Origin: Flaccisagitta enflata
Taxonomy: Eukaryota > Chaetognatha > Sagittoidea > Aphragmophora
NCBI GenBank assembly: GCA_965153355.1
Contig: OZ231126.1
Span: 14,880,001 to 14,944,000, forward strand
DNA: 64,000 nucleotides
Direction: 5' to 3'
Shown: positions 1 to 13,096 of the stretch, one piece after another
Layout of the letters: each line of letters opens with the position of its first letter
Position numbering within the stretch: position 1 is the first letter of the stretch
Program-made: the position numbers and the translations under genes
The notes under the pieces: generated by a model
Told to the model about the DNA's origin: nothing
The model's database searches: none
What the model saw: only the letters and a program-made list of their open reading frames with translations

Positions 1-1799
1 TAGACCGTTTCAGAATTTGAAGGGTTTTCATTTGTCACCTATTTCTGATTTTTAGAGCTATATAAACATATAGTTATAAAATCAAGAAAATGGCGAATGG
101 TTTAAGACTTAAGAAGGAATCGAAGAAGCTCAAGAAATCGTTACCCGAAAAGAGCGGCCGCGTCAGATTTTCACTTCAATATTGATTACCTTGTGATCAA
201 CTGGTATCCAGTCAATAAACACGCTCATTTTCGTGGAAAGATTTGTGAAGATAGTAATAGCAGTGGATGAGAGACACAAATGCCTAACATGCTGCAATGT
301 GATCATATTGACGTTATGTTTATCTTATAGATATATGATATATGACAAACGGCGGACGCGACAAGCGTCAGTATGCGCTTTGAAATTAAATTCATCCCAA
401 TGCAGTCTGATTCGGCATTCGCGGCAGTTAAATATCTATCACTCGTTCTGCTCTTTAAACACTTGAATGCTCCGTTGAGACCTACGTTGTATATCACCAT
501 TGCACGCCGCACAGGAATGTCCGACTAAACCGCCCTGAGGACTTGCTAAAAAGTTTGAGAACGCCAAATAAAATATGATTTCACAGTGAACAAAAACTTA
601 AATGGCAGCCCCAGATTTGCTATGGTTCTTTTTTCTGCCTAGAGGCCCATTACAGAGTTTGTCTTTCGTTCAAACCTCATTGTGAGGCCTTATTTGGCAC
701 ATTGATGCAAAACCAGAGTATATCACTTTGAAGAATTTTCAAATTGTGAATCAAACCAAGGTACTACAAAGCTTGAAAATGTGCTAAGATTTTCCATTCT
801 GTCCATGGAACATTATAACTGGCGGATCCTGAGACCAAGCCATAGCTGGCATCCCCAATGATTCCTGAGTCCCACCCTGTTAGAGCCTACGCTTCAGTTT
901 TCTTAGCTGATTTTGCTGTGAGTGAGTCTTTCATTATAACCTGTGTTACTTTGATTTTTCTCAGATTGTCCATGATGGCACAAACATTCAGATATAAACA
1001 ATAAGACAGCACTACAAATAGATAAAAATGCAGGGGTGTATAATGTTGAGGGGCATTTGATTTTATTTCCGCATTTGCTTCATGACGCAGCCGTATCGCT
1101 GTAAGAAGTAGTTTCTGATTGCTCGTGTTATAAAACAGTATATTATGGTTTTAATATACACCTCAGTAATACATTTTAGTTTTACTGCCAAAGTGTAAAA
1201 TTCAAATTTTTCCTTTTTCTTTGATTTTCTTCTCATAAAATTATTTGATTTTATTTTCTCCCACCGGGTGTGAGATCACATATGACAGACGTTTGAAAAT
1301 GTGAATGAAAAACCACTATGTCTTCTGTCATTTAGAAATGTTATTATGCTTAGAATTCCTAGAATTCCATGATTTTACTATCAGTGTTAACAGATCTTTT
1401 CTCAGATTATTCTTTTTCATTGATTCATTTTTTTGCTAGAAAGATTTTTTCTCGACATATTGAGAACCGAACTTCTAAAGAAACCTATGCAAATCTCTTA
1501 GAAACCTAGAAACGCAGCTATTCCAGGCTGCCTCTCTTCACTTTTTCCACAACGCAGATACACTGCTGGCACAGATGTCTTCCTTTGTCTGCACCCCACC
1601 CAAAATTGAAAATACAGTGTTATGTAAATGAAGAAAATACTTCCACAAGTTGGCCAGAACCTGTAATCCTGGCTTCTAACCCAGACTCCTACGTCTCTGG
1701 GACCGTAGAGCCAGCTGTTGTGAGCCACCCTACACGTTTTCTCAGTTTGGTATTATACAGATTACCGTGCAGCTTGACATAGAATTGTCCACAAAACAT

Positions 1800-2300
1800 T
1801 TTTATTGAAAATTAAAATCAATAATTTAGACACACTTTTCTTTTGAGCAAAATAGTTTTTTGACAGCATATTTAAATTCCTGATGAGCCGCACTATAGCA
1901 CTCATAAAGATACATTTTAGAAGGCCATCATGATTTAACACAGCTAAAATGAAAAAACTTTATTTTTATGAAAATATAGTGCAACCTATCAAATGAAAGG
2001 AAATATCATCAGGAATTCAAATATGCTGTCAAAAATACTTTATTTGCTCAATGAATTTTGTAATGAGATGTAAATTATCAGACGGATTTTTCTGTGTATT
2101 TCCAAGAAAAAAGTTCTTTTTTAACAGTTAGATCTGATTCCTATTTCAGACTGTAACAAAACTGAAGAGAAAAAATCGTCCTGGCGGTCTTCGTATCCAG
2201 CAATCAGGCTGTTTGCTGTATTATCAATCTATCATTTCAATTTCAACCACAAATACTGAAGACTTTTCCATCATCGGGCGCTCCCGTTGGTGCAAAAAGT
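1800..2300. repeat. Small palindrome nested in left arm
   Basis: Around an axis near 1930, a segment containing a TTTTGACAGCATATTTAAAT-like sequence (about 1857-1877) is repeated in inverted form at about 2010-2040. The equivalent structure in the right arm lies at 10315-10935. Confidence 0.6.
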
Positions 2301-2622
2301 GATATTTCATCATTGCCACACCATTTTCAAGAATTTTGATCAGCCAGAATTGCCATTCATGGTTTATTGCTTGTGTCAAATTATATACATGTTAAAATGC
2401 ATTATTATATACACTTCATATACGCTTATCTTGCTATTTATTTAGTTTTTTAAAGTAGTTTTAAAATAGTTTAGTACACACTGTTTTCTAGATTGAGAAA
2501 GCAAAATGGTAGAAAGATATTTATCACTCACTTCGGATTTAACGTCCAAAATACTTAACTTCTTCGGGCGACGTTAACGAGTTCCACGACCCAACATCAG
2601 AACATAAACGACTTAGCTACTT

Positions 2623-2718
2623 AACAGCGCCCGTGACGGGTAGTTGCGGCATTTCTGAACTGATATTGACGGAGTGAGGACAAAGCCTCTTATAGAGTCG
2701 CTAGTCCGCGACTAAAAA
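2623..2718. mobile_element. Helentron-like short element, truncated copy
   Basis: It begins with an AACA..CCCGTG end and finishes with GAGTCGCTAGTCCGCGACTAAAAA, a near-palindromic hairpin followed by a short A run, the terminal signature shared by the other copies. Its mirror copy on the right arm is 9660-9805. Confidence 0.5.
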
Positions 2719-2824
2719 GCATATTCGCAGCTTATGTGTAGGGAAGCGTGCAAGCTCTATTAATTCCCCATTAGTCATTACATTATCGTCGAGCTTACTC
2801 TGTTCATTCGTGCTATTTTGCTGA

Positions 2825-3007
2825 TTTTTAGTCGCGTGCACGCTATGTCTGTTGGTCGGTCGGTTGGTCCATCTGTTCGTCCATAAGATTGCTTTTTTTG
2901 CGTTTAAAGGCGGTTTTTACACTTCTACTCCTGCTGTGTTATCCACTTTTATCACTGCCCTTACCCATCCGCACGTAACTCTAGTAGCCGTGTATTCGGC
3001 CTTGTTT
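2825..3007. mobile_element. Helentron-like short element
   Basis: It starts TTTTTAGTCGCGTGCACGC, continues with GGTC/GTCC-type simple repeats, then the conserved internal ACCCATCCGCACG motif, and ends in GTGTATTCGGCCTTGTT. These are the two termini that define the family in this window. Mirror copy at 9372-9553. Confidence 0.6.
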
Positions 3008-6000
3008 GTAAAAACAGCCTCTGTTCACGGTACGGGGGAGGCTTTCATAGGTCAAGAAAAATACTCGGTCATAATGGCGAATGGATTGGGGCTTAGGAAG
3101 GTTTACTTAATCACCTCATACCAAATCAAAAGTTTTTCTCCTTCAAAATTTTTAAATAATGCTGTAAAATGCCGTAAAAATCCGTAAAAATAGCATTTTT
3201 GACAAATATCTATATAAAAAAGGCCACTATTGTCTTGAAATGGTCAAACAATGATGATCTGGCACTTAAACACATTGATACACACATGTAAGTTAGCTCG
3301 TAAATATTTGATATCATTCTGTGCTTTAAAATGCTGCTTTTACGGCAAAAACTGATACTGAATGTTGACAAGTTAACTTGTATTCATGCATTGATGTGTC
3401 TTTGTGCCAGATTATCATTACTGGACCATTTTAAGACAGCAGTGATAGTTTTTTATGTAGATCTTTGTCAAAAATAGCGTTTTTATGGCTTTTTAAGGCA
3501 TTTTACGGCATTATTTAAAAATTTTGAAGGAGAAAAATTTTTGTTTTGGTATGACATGATAACATAAACCTTCCTGAGCCCCAATCCATTTGCCGTTAAG
3601 ACCAAGTATTTTTCTTGACCTATGAAAGCCTCCCCCCTAGCGTGTGTTGCGCAGGTTGAAACTTTGACTTAAAAGCTTCCAAACCTCTTTTCTGAAACAG
3701 TGAGGCAACTGCAGTTGTACACAATATGCCAACGTTTGGACAATTGCAAATAGATGTGAGGAAGTCTCAATTCTTTTATAGCGTTAAGCGAATTTTCTTT
3801 TTTGCGTAGGGAAAGTTGAGACAAGGCCACCACTGCTTTGGTCTCAGTGCTGCCCCTACCATCACCACTTCATGCCATTATCCCTATGGCCCCAACCGGC
3901 GTAACCGCCATCTCCACTGCCTCAGCGAACACAATCATCCCATCAGCACCGCCACCAATGGATCACCATGCACCATCACCAACATCATGCATCACCGTGA
4001 AGACAATTAGATTGACAGGGATATCAATGATGACGATGACAGTGATGTCTACAACATCAACACAACTAACCATGCGTGAAAGTGGCTGAAGTGACAACAA
4101 TTGAACAACTTTTTTGATTTTTTAGGGTTATCGAAAGAAGTCAGCTTCTAGTATTCAAGATTGGGTCAGGGTCAGATAAAACTAGAAAAATCGAAACGGC
4201 GGCCTTCCCTTAGGAAACAAGCCCGACCGGGCAACGATGCGTCCGGGCTGTGTCTCAGCGTGTATTGATCATGGCGTAGAGCAGACGATGGATCAAGACT
4301 CAAAACATGCCATTGACGCCTTCAGTGTAGATTCGCTTCACGAGGAAACGGAGCACGTGATCGACGACGATCGATGATGACGACGGATATAGAAGCATCC
4401 ACGACGCAGCCGAACGAACAAACAGCATTAGCCGATCCACACCACCGCTCCGGCTATCTTTTCGATCGGCGTAGGCTACAACTCCAGCTGTATCATCAGA
4501 GATCGAATCGTGCCAACAAATATAATGCCATGAAATGCCAGCGTAAGCGAGAGATAACCATGACAGTTGACACCATTGCAGGGTTTCGTATTAATATGCT
4601 TTGTCTTACCAGCGCCCGCATTTTTGATTATGCATGAACAGCGCCTGTTCCAGTGTCCGGGTCTGATTGAATGCACGTCGAAGCAGATAATATTACCCAA
4701 AATAACCGATGAGCAGAGACATGCGCCAACGCATTTTGCCTGTTTTTCAGTCACGAATTGCTGCCGGCGTTTGCACGTACCATCACCAGGTACTGAGTCG
4801 AAATATTTATGCGTTTCATCCCCGCCCGACATTTTGTCGATTATTGAAAATTAACGAAGCGAAAATGTTCTTTCGAAAGATGGATTACTCATATCTGGCA
4901 GCGGTGATGACCGAAGTAAATCAAACCCTTTAGTACTCGCCGTTCACTTTCGAGCGGCCACGGATTGCGCTACTTCTGTAGTTAAGAAAAATTTCATCCA
5001 AAGTTATATGGCTCAAACTGGCATGGCATTTGAACATACATACTGGTCTGTTTTTAAGGCAATTTGTATGAAGAAAGCAGCCTAAATGACACAGAAATAT
5101 GCTAAATCTAAGAAAAATCAATGAATTTTATTGATTATCTGTTGTACAACAAAGCCATGATATCTTCAATAGGTCAGATTAGATAACTCATAGTCAGCCT
5201 GAAAATTTAAACACATTTTTATATTTTAGCACTAAAACAGTCTACCATTACTACATATTTATTCCATTTTAATGCTTTTTATTAACCTATAAATATAAAA
5301 TGCACAAGGACGTACTATAAATTTTAGAATGCTATATTAAGGGTTTTTCTGAAGTCCAAATTGTGATTTTTGGCTGAAAATGGACAGAATAATGTAGATA
5401 GCAAAATCTATATTTGATTAGAAGAAAATGAGCTAAGATGAGCTTAGCATGATCACTTTATTATGATTACATTGAACAAAAGACAAAATTTGTCTGATTT
5501 GTCGCACAGATTAATTTAACAGCCACTGTAAGATATTAAAGGTATTTTTCACTTCACTCAAATTTTCTTCTATCTGGCCATAAGCTCATCCAATAGAAAT
5601 GACAATATTGGATATAAATACTCATAACATCTGAAATATGTAGAAAATGTTTTTTCACTCTGTATATTTCATAATGAGCCAATTTGCTAATAGTTTACAG
5701 CGATGGTCTGTCACATTTTAAAATACTAGGCTGCCCGTGTTCCTGGGCAGCAAGACTGGTTCTCTACACACAGCCTGCTTCCAGACTCAGGTAGCCGTGT
5801 AACCGGCCAGGCTCTGTTATGACAAGCAACTATGAGAGGCTAGGGTCTGTTCATCAGCTGGTAGGTCCGTCCTTACACTAGTTTGATTGGAATAGTCGCA
5901 AAGCTGTTAGGTGGCCACAGGTACCCGTGTCCTTGCTCTCACCTCAACTACAATCATAACCTACCTAAGCAGGGCACGGGTACCGCTGACCACCTAACGC

Positions 6001-7425
6001 TTTTGCGACTATTCCAATCTTAAACTAGTGCTTAAGGACGGACGGACCTACCAACTGATAGACAGACCTAGCCTCTCATAGTTGCTTGTCCGCAACAAAC
6101 CTGGCCGGTTACACGGCTACCTGAGTCGCGGACTGGTGGGCAGGGGCAGTGATGTAGGGGGCCAGTCAAGCACTTTAGCAGGAGCAGCGAGGCGAAAAAC
6201 ATGCTAAATTGACAAATGTGACGGACCATCGCGCTGTGGGCTGCATTGTGCGCTAGGTGGCTCATTATGAAATATACAGAGTGGAAAACATTTTTCTGCA
6301 TATTTTCAGATGTTATGAAACTATTTATATCCAATATTGACTCATTTCTATTGGATGAGAAGCTTTATGAGCTTAGATTACAGAAGAAGAGAAATTTGAG
6401 AAAATGAAGTGAAAAATACTGCTAAACTCTCTTACAGTTAGTATTTAAATTGTCTAATGCTTTGACCAAATCAATTAAATTTTTGTCTTTGTTCAATAAT
6501 AATCCTTAATAAGGTGATCAAAAGAAAATATTGCTTTCGCTCATCTAGCTCATTTTTCTTCTAATCAAATATAGATTTTTACTTTTATCTACATTATTAC
6601 TTGTCCATTTTCAGCCAAGAAAATCGCAATTTGGACTTGGAAGGCCCGCTTGAGCCATAGCATTCTGGATTCAGGACCCCTTGAATTACATTTTGGCATA
6701 AGTGGCTCATTGTGCGTCCTTGTGCGATTTTTTATATTTATAGGTTAATAAAAGCATGCAAACTAGGTCAAATATGTAGTAATAGTAGACTGATTTTTTA
6801 GTGCTAAAAATATAAAAAATAATGATTTTTAAAATTTTTCCAGACATTTAAACGTTAATGAAGTTATCTAATCCAATATTGAAGATATCATGAGCTTTTT
6901 GTTATTTTAACAGATAATCCAATAAAATTCATTGATTTTTCTTAAAATTTAGCATATTTCGTAGTAATGTCCATTTAGGTCGCCTTTCTTCACTCTAAAT
7001 TGCCTTAAAACCTGTCATAAGGTATGGACCGGTAATGTATGTTCAAATGCTACCATGACCATTCTACTTAGTTTGAGCCATATAGCAGAGATGAAAATTT
7101 TCACCTAAATACCCAAGGAGCTATCTAGCGCAATCTGTGGCCCTTAGTGCATCGCACCGAGGAACGGACTTGAAACGGGCTACTAAAAAAAAGTTGATTT
7201 ACTTCGAGTTATCCTCACTGCGGATGTAGTCAAATGCATCTTTTCCCGAGGAATATTTTCCGCTTCGTTTAATTTTCCAATATCCATTTAAGACAAAATC
7301 TCTTGTCGAGGCCGAGGATAGACGCAATGCCAAATAATTTCGACTCGACGATTTTTGGGTGATGGTTACGTTGCAAGCGCCGGCGGGTATAGTCGTGACT
7401 GAAAAAAACGGAAATAAGAAGGTAC

Positions 7426-7525
7426 TCATCAGTTCAGTTTTGCGTTGTATGTCTCTACTCATCAGTTCAGTCTTGCGTTGTATGTCTCTACTCATCAGTT
7501 CAGTTTTGCGTTGTATGTCTCTACT
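7426..7525 (+). repeat. 33-bp tandem repeat, three copies
   Basis: A unit of about 33 bp reading CTCATCAGTTCAGTTTTGCG and then TTGTATGTCTCTA is repeated three times almost without change. The left palindrome arm shows no equivalent expansion, so this grew after the arms formed. Confidence 0.7.
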
Positions 7526-7915
7526 TCATTTACTGTGTGATGCATTCAATCTAGACCCAGTTTTCAAACAGGCGCACTGTTCATGCATAACTCAAAGTAC
7601 AGTGGGCGCTAAACCAAGACTAAATCTTTTAAGAGCATAATAATTAATACGGAAGCAATCAACCTACGGGCAGGCTTACCTCTGTGGTATCCAACTGTCA
7701 TGGTTTTACGCGCTAATGTCTCCGCCACCACTTGGCATTTCGTAGCATTATATTTGCATGTTGAGCACGATTCGATCTCTCTGATTGATTACAGCAGGTT
7801 TGAAAATATTTTCTATAGATCAGAAAAAGATAGCCAGACAGTGAGTGTGGATCGACATCACTGTTTTGTTCGTTTTTAGATGCGTCCGTCAGGAACGGAT
7901 CTCTATAAGAGGGTC

Positions 7916-7962
7916 TGTCCGTCCGTCCGTCCGTCCGTCCGTCGGTCCGGTCCGTCTGTCAC
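7916..7962. repeat. (GTCC)n microsatellite in Helentron-like fragment
   Basis: Six or seven GTCC units followed by degenerate units, preceded by TTTTTAGATGCG and TCTATAAGAGGGTCTGTCC, which resemble the hairpin end of the Helentron-like family. Confidence 0.7.
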
Positions 7963-9371
7963 GCCTGTGCAAAACCGCGTTTCATGGCTGTTTTTGGCCA
8001 CGGTGAGATCCTACACTGAAACAAATGATCAACCAGCATGTTTTGAGAGTTTCTTCACCAGTCTGTTCGTCCATCTGTCTCTCCATACATATGTCATATG
8101 ATCAATACACGCTGAGACACAGCCCGGACGCATCGTTGCCCGGTCGGGCTTGTTTCCTAAGGGAAGGCCGCCGTTTCGATTTTTCTAGTTTTATCTGACC
8201 CTGACCCAATCTTGAATACTAGAAGCTGACTTCTTTCGATAACCCTAAAAAATCAAAAAAGTTGTTCAATTGTTGTCACTTCAGCCACTTTCACGCATGG
8301 TTAGTTGTGTTGATGTTGTAGACATCACTGTCATCGTCATCATTGATATCCCTGTCAATCTAATTGTCTTCACGGTGATGCATGATCTTGGTGATGGTGC
8401 ATGGTGATCCATTGGTGGCGGTGCTGATGGGATGATTGTGTTCGCTGAGGCAGTGGAGATGGCGGTTACGCCGGTTGGGGCCATAGGGATAATGGCATGA
8501 AGTGGTGATGGTAGGGGCAGCACTGAGACCAAAGCAGTGGTGGCCTTGTCTCAACTTTCCCTACGCAAAAAAGAAAATTCGCTTAACGCTATAAAAGAAT
8601 TGAGACTTCCTCACATCTATTTGCAATTGTCCAAACGTTGGCATATTGTGTACAACTGCAGTTGCCTCACTGTTTCAGAAAAGAGGTTTGGAAGCTTTTA
8701 AGTCAAAGTTTCAACCTGCGCAACACACGCTAGGGGGGAGGCTTTCATAGGTCAAGAAAAATACTTGGTCATAACGGCAAATGGATTGGGGCTCAGGAAG
8801 GTTTATGTTATCATCTCATACCAAAACGAAAAATTTTCTCCTTCAAAATTTTTAAATAATGCCGTAAAATGCCGTAAAAATGCTATTTTTGACAAAGATC
8901 TACATAAAAAACTATCACTGCTGTCTTAAAATGGTCCAGTAATGATGATCTGGCACAAAGACACATCAATGCATGAATACAAGTTAACTTGTCAACATTC
9001 AGTATCAGTTTTTGCCGTAAAAGCAGCATTTTAAAGCACAGAATGATATCAAATATTTACGAGCTAACTTACATGTGTGTATCAATGTGTTTAAGTGCCA
9101 GATCATCATTGTTTGACCATTTCAAGACAATAGTGGCCTTTTTTATATAGATATTTGTCAAAAATGCTATTTTTACGGATTTTTACGGCTTACGGATTTT
9201 TACGGCATTTTACAGCATTATTTAAAAAATTTTGAAGGAGAAAAACTTTTGATTTGGTATGAGGTGATTAAGTAAACCTTCCTAAGCCCCAATCCATTCG
9301 CCATTATGACCGAGTATTTTTCTTGACCTATGAAAGCCTCCCCCGTACCGTGAACAGAGGCTGTTTTTACA

Positions 9372-9553
9372 AACAAGGCCGAATACACGGCTACTAGAGT
9401 TACGTGCGGATGGGTAAGGGCAGTGATAAAAGTGGATAACACAGCAGGAGTAGAAGTGTAAAAACCGCCTTTAAACGCAAAAAAAGCAATCTTATGGACG
9501 AACAGATGGACCAACCGACCGACCAACAGACATAGCGTGCACGCGACTAAAAA
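9372..9553. mobile_element. Helentron-like short element (mirror copy)
   Basis: It starts AACAAGGCCGAATACACGGC and ends GCGTGCACGCGACTAAAAA. This is the right-arm partner of 2825-3007, almost identical in reverse complement. Confidence 0.6.
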
Positions 9554-9659
9554 TCAGCAAAATAGCACGAATGAACAGAGTAAGCTCGACGATAATGTAA
9601 TGACTAATGGGGAATTAATAGAGCTTGCACGCTTCCCTACACATAAGCTGCGAATATGC

Positions 9660-9805
9660 TTTTTAGTCGCGGACTGGCGACTCTATAAGAGGCTTTGTCC
9701 GTCCGTCGGTCCGTTTGCAATGACCGAGGTTCGCCAGCGCGAAAGCGCATTTCCGCCCCTGCCCACCCGTCCGCGACTGGTATTGGCCGTGTATCCGGCC
9801 TTGTT
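9660..9805. mobile_element. Helentron-like short element
   Basis: It starts TTTTTAGTCGCGGACTGGCG, has CTCTATAAGAGGCTTTGTCC followed by GTCC/GTCG units, and ends CCACCCGTCCGCGACTGG..GTGTATCCGGCCTTGTT. The subterminal GTCGCG motif is present near both ends. Confidence 0.6.
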
Positions 9806-9849
9806 AAGTAAGCTAAGTCATAGTTTATGTTCTGATGTTTAAGTCGATA

Positions 9850-9935
9850 CAGTGGGAACTCGATTTAACGTCCTTGAAGGGACCAGGGTATTTTTGGACG
9901 TTAAATCCGAGTGTTGTTAAATCAAACTCTACTAT
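9850..9935 (+). mobile_element. Pogo/Tigger-like terminal inverted repeat
   Basis: The sequence following TA at 9848-9849 begins CAGTGGGAACTCGATTTAAC and continues into GTTAAATCCGAGTGTTGTTA. This matches the ends of the complete element at 39151-40025 and resembles pogo/Tigger termini as commonly described. The opposite end was not identified; a mirrored, more decayed version sits at about 2530-2590. Confidence 0.55.
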
Positions 9936-10695
9936 TTCTACCATTTTTGCTTTCTCAATCTAAGAAAACAATTATTGATACTTTAAGCCCGTTTACCTAA
10001 AAACTACTTTAAAGAAAACTAAATAAAAATGCTTGGGGATTAAGCAAATAATGTAATTAATGATATATAACAATGCAATTTTAGCTATAATATAACTGAT
10101 TATAACAAGCAATAAACCATAGATAATGGCAATTCAAAATAACAGTCAAAATTCTTGAAAAATAATTGTGGCAATGATCGATATCACACTGTACCTTAAT
10201 AGGCGCGTGGAAGGATTACATTGAATAAATAAAAAATCTTCAGTGATTTGTTGGTTGAAAAAAATTGAAATGATAGATTGATGGTACAGCAAACACAATT
10301 GTTTCAGTTCACTGTGGATCCTGAGAACCGCCAGGACGATTTTTTCTCTTCAGTTTTGTACAGTCCTTAAATGCAGGAATCAAGATCTAACTGTTAAAAA
10401 AATTTTCTTGGAGCCCTTTTAGAAAAAAATCCAAAATTGATAATTTTACATCTCATTTTGCACACAAAATTCATTGAGCAGGTAAAAATTATTTTTTGAC
10501 AGCATATTTGAATTCCTTATGTAATTTCCTTTCATTTGATAGGTTGCACTATATTTTCATAAAAGAATAAAGTTTTCATTTTTTTAGCTGCTGTTCAAAA
10601 TCAGTAATGGCGGCTAAAAAAAATGAAATCTTTATCTTTTTATGAAAATATATAGTGCGACCTCAAATGAAAGGAAATAACATCAGGAATTTAAA

Positions 10696-10918
10696 TATGC
10701 TGTCAAAAACTATTTTTTACCTGCTTCAGAAATTTTGTGTCTAAAATTATTGATTTTGGAATTTTTTTCAAAAAAGGCTCCAAGAAATATTTTTTAATGG
10801 TTGGATCTTGATTCCTGCATATAAGTACCAAACTGCAGAGAAACTTACAGTAATCCTGCATATAAATACCAAACTGAAGAGAAACTTACAGTAATCCAAA
10901 GAAACTTACAGTAATCCA
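10696..10918. repeat. Direct repeat, copy 1 of 2
   Basis: About 210 bp from ATGCTGTCAAAAACTATTTT to GAAACTTACAGTAATCC is repeated, to my reading without a mismatch, at 11809-12010. It also forms the right half of a small palindrome centred near 10605. Confidence 0.85.
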
Positions 10919-11808
10919 AAGTTCGTCCTGGATCCATAGTGTAGAGCATTTGGGCAGTTGCAGTGAGCCAAGGACCGTTTTTTATTCATCATTGGGTTAG
11001 AAAGCTAGGATTCTAAGTTTCCTAACCAACTTTACAATGGGAACTGAGTTTTTCATTTTAATCACGCAAAGCGCTTCCCTTCAATTTTTCCACTTTTGGG
11101 TGGTTACTGAACAAAGGGAAGACATCCTGATGCCATAGAATAATAGTGTCGCCACTCTACTCTAAGTTGGTGGGAAAAGTGAAAGAAAAATTTTAACCTA
11201 GGTTTCTTACGTTTCTAGGTTTTCTAAGAAGATTTTGCATAGGTTTCTTATTCTATAAGGTTCTCCAACAATGCTTCAGAAAAAGAAAATCTTTTCTAAC
11301 AAAAAAGAATCAACCAATGAAAGGAGCAACAAATGTACAAGGAAGAAAAAATTTCTATTCTCTATGATATAGTAAATCCTTGGAAATCTAGAATTCTAAG
11401 AAACATAAGCAACATTTTCCTAGAAAACCTAGAAACCTAAGAAACGTAGGTAGGATTTTTTTATCTTGAAATTTTTCAGGCGTGTATAATGTTGAGTATT
11501 CCTCAACGTGGGGGAATAAAATCAAATGGCTGAGATGGGGAAGAAAAAAATCAAAAGCTTGGAAAAAGGAAAAGAAATTTTGAAGATTTACACTTTTTTG
11601 CAGTACTAAAGCTAAATGTAATTACTAATAACACAATTTAACACTATTAAAACCTATAACATACTGTTTTATTGCGTAGCTTTAAGGGTAAAAATCAGAA
11701 ACTTTGTAACGCGCACGCTGTCGCTGGGAAGAAAATCAAATGCGGGGGAATAAAATCAAATGCCACTCAACATTATGCCACCCCTGCATTTTTTATCTAT
11801 TTGCAGCG

Positions 11809-12010
11809 GATGCTGTCAAAAACTATTTTTTACCTGCTTCAGAAATTTTGTGTCTAAAATTATTGATTTTGGAATTTTTTTCAAAAAAGGCTCCAAGAAA
11901 TATTTTTTAATGGTTGGATCTTGATTCCTGCATATAAGTACCAAACTGCAGAGAAACTTACAGTAATCCTGCATATAAATACCAAACTGAAGAGAAACTT
12001 ACAGTAATCC
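11809..12010. repeat. Direct repeat, copy 2 of 2
   Basis: This copy of 10696-10918 interrupts the otherwise palindromic register: the left arm has unrelated sequence at about 840-1010 in the corresponding place. Confidence 0.85.
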
Positions 12011-13096
12011 AAAAGTTGTCCTGGCAGTTCTCAGGATCCAGAGTTATAATATTTCCATGGACGAGGATGGAAAGTCTTGTCGCGCATTTTCAAGCTTTGT
12101 GAAGTATGCCTTGAGGACTACAGTTCACAAACTCGAAAGATAGTCAAATTTCAAAAATTGATATACTCTAGTTTTTTGCATCAATGTACCAAATAAGGTT
12201 TTTCCACAAGTAGAGGTTTCTGAATTTGAAGATTAAACCATGGCGGCAAAACTATAGGCTGCCTAAGGCAAGAAAAAAAAACCATAGCAAGTCTAAGGTT
12301 TTAACGACAAGGTTTTTTGTTTGATTTCACACCCCAACTTGCGAGAAATCCTTCTTTATTTTGACATTTATGCAAACTTTTGCTATGTGAAGCCACCAAG
12401 TCACTCCCAGAACTTTGAGTTTGAGTCGGACGATTCCCTGTGCGGCGTGCAATGGTGCACATTGAACCCTGGTCTCCGGTAACAGTAAGGTCTCAACTGA
12501 GATATTCAAAATTTTTAGTGTTTAAAAAAAAACAGAAAACAATTGGCGATAAATTCAATTTAACTTAAGATGACCATTTGAGATACCGAATCAGAATTTG
12601 CATTGGGATGAATTTAATTCCAAAGACTTGCATGCCTTGACACAACCCCGTCCATCTGTCCGCTCGTTTGTCCATATGTCCGTTATATCTATAGATAAAC
12701 TATAACGTTAATATGATCCACATTTGCAGCATGTTTAGGCAAGTTCTGAACCACATTGTCTCTCAGCATCCCCCGCCTTAATTACTATCTTCACAAAAAA
12801 AATCTTTCCACTTCGAAAATGAGCGTGTTTGTTGACTAGTTAATTAAAGAATACCAGTTGATCACAAGGCAATCAATATTAAGTGTGTGCATCCCCTGAC
12901 TGAATCACGGCCGCTATTTTTTCAGGTAGCGATTTCTTGAGCTTCTTCAGGTACTCTTAAGTGATGCTGTCCCAAACTATTCACGCCATTTTCTTGATTT
13001 GCTCTTTCTCTATGTTTATACTTATAGCTCTAAAGAGACTCAACGAATCAAGGAAAAATAGGTGACATAAATAAAGCCCTTCAAATTTGCAAGCGG

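Larger units (their letters stand above)
1..13096. repeat. Giant ~13 kb palindrome (inverted repeat, almost no spacer)
   Basis: The left half is matched in reverse complement by the right half with the axis near 5953. Matching landmarks include 1-40 with 13060-13096, 600-640 with 12240-12300, 1030-1080 with 11740-11800, 2170-2200 with 10320-10345, 2825-4260 with 8110-9553, 4480-4640 with 7560-7790, 5040-5120 with 6940-7030, 5640-5700 with 6250-6310 and 5757-5930 with 5973-6130. The central unpaired stretch is only a few tens of bases. Identity is uneven: the part around 2.85-4.26 kb is nearly identical to its partner, other parts differ by many substitutions and indels. The left arm may continue before position 1. 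No gene is supported inside it; the short open frames at 3838-4089 and 8281-8532 are the same palindromic sequence read from both arms. Confidence 0.9.

Noticed and set aside
2852-3187. 111-codon open frame and its mirror at 9218-9526
   Set aside because: It lies across a Helentron-like element and palindrome arm, has no domain, and the mirror copy exists only because of the palindrome.
3838-4089. 83-codon open frame conserved in both palindrome arms
   Set aside because: Near-identity of the arms explains the conservation; composition is Thr/Ile/Pro-rich, low-complexity, with two overlapping frames open, and no motif.
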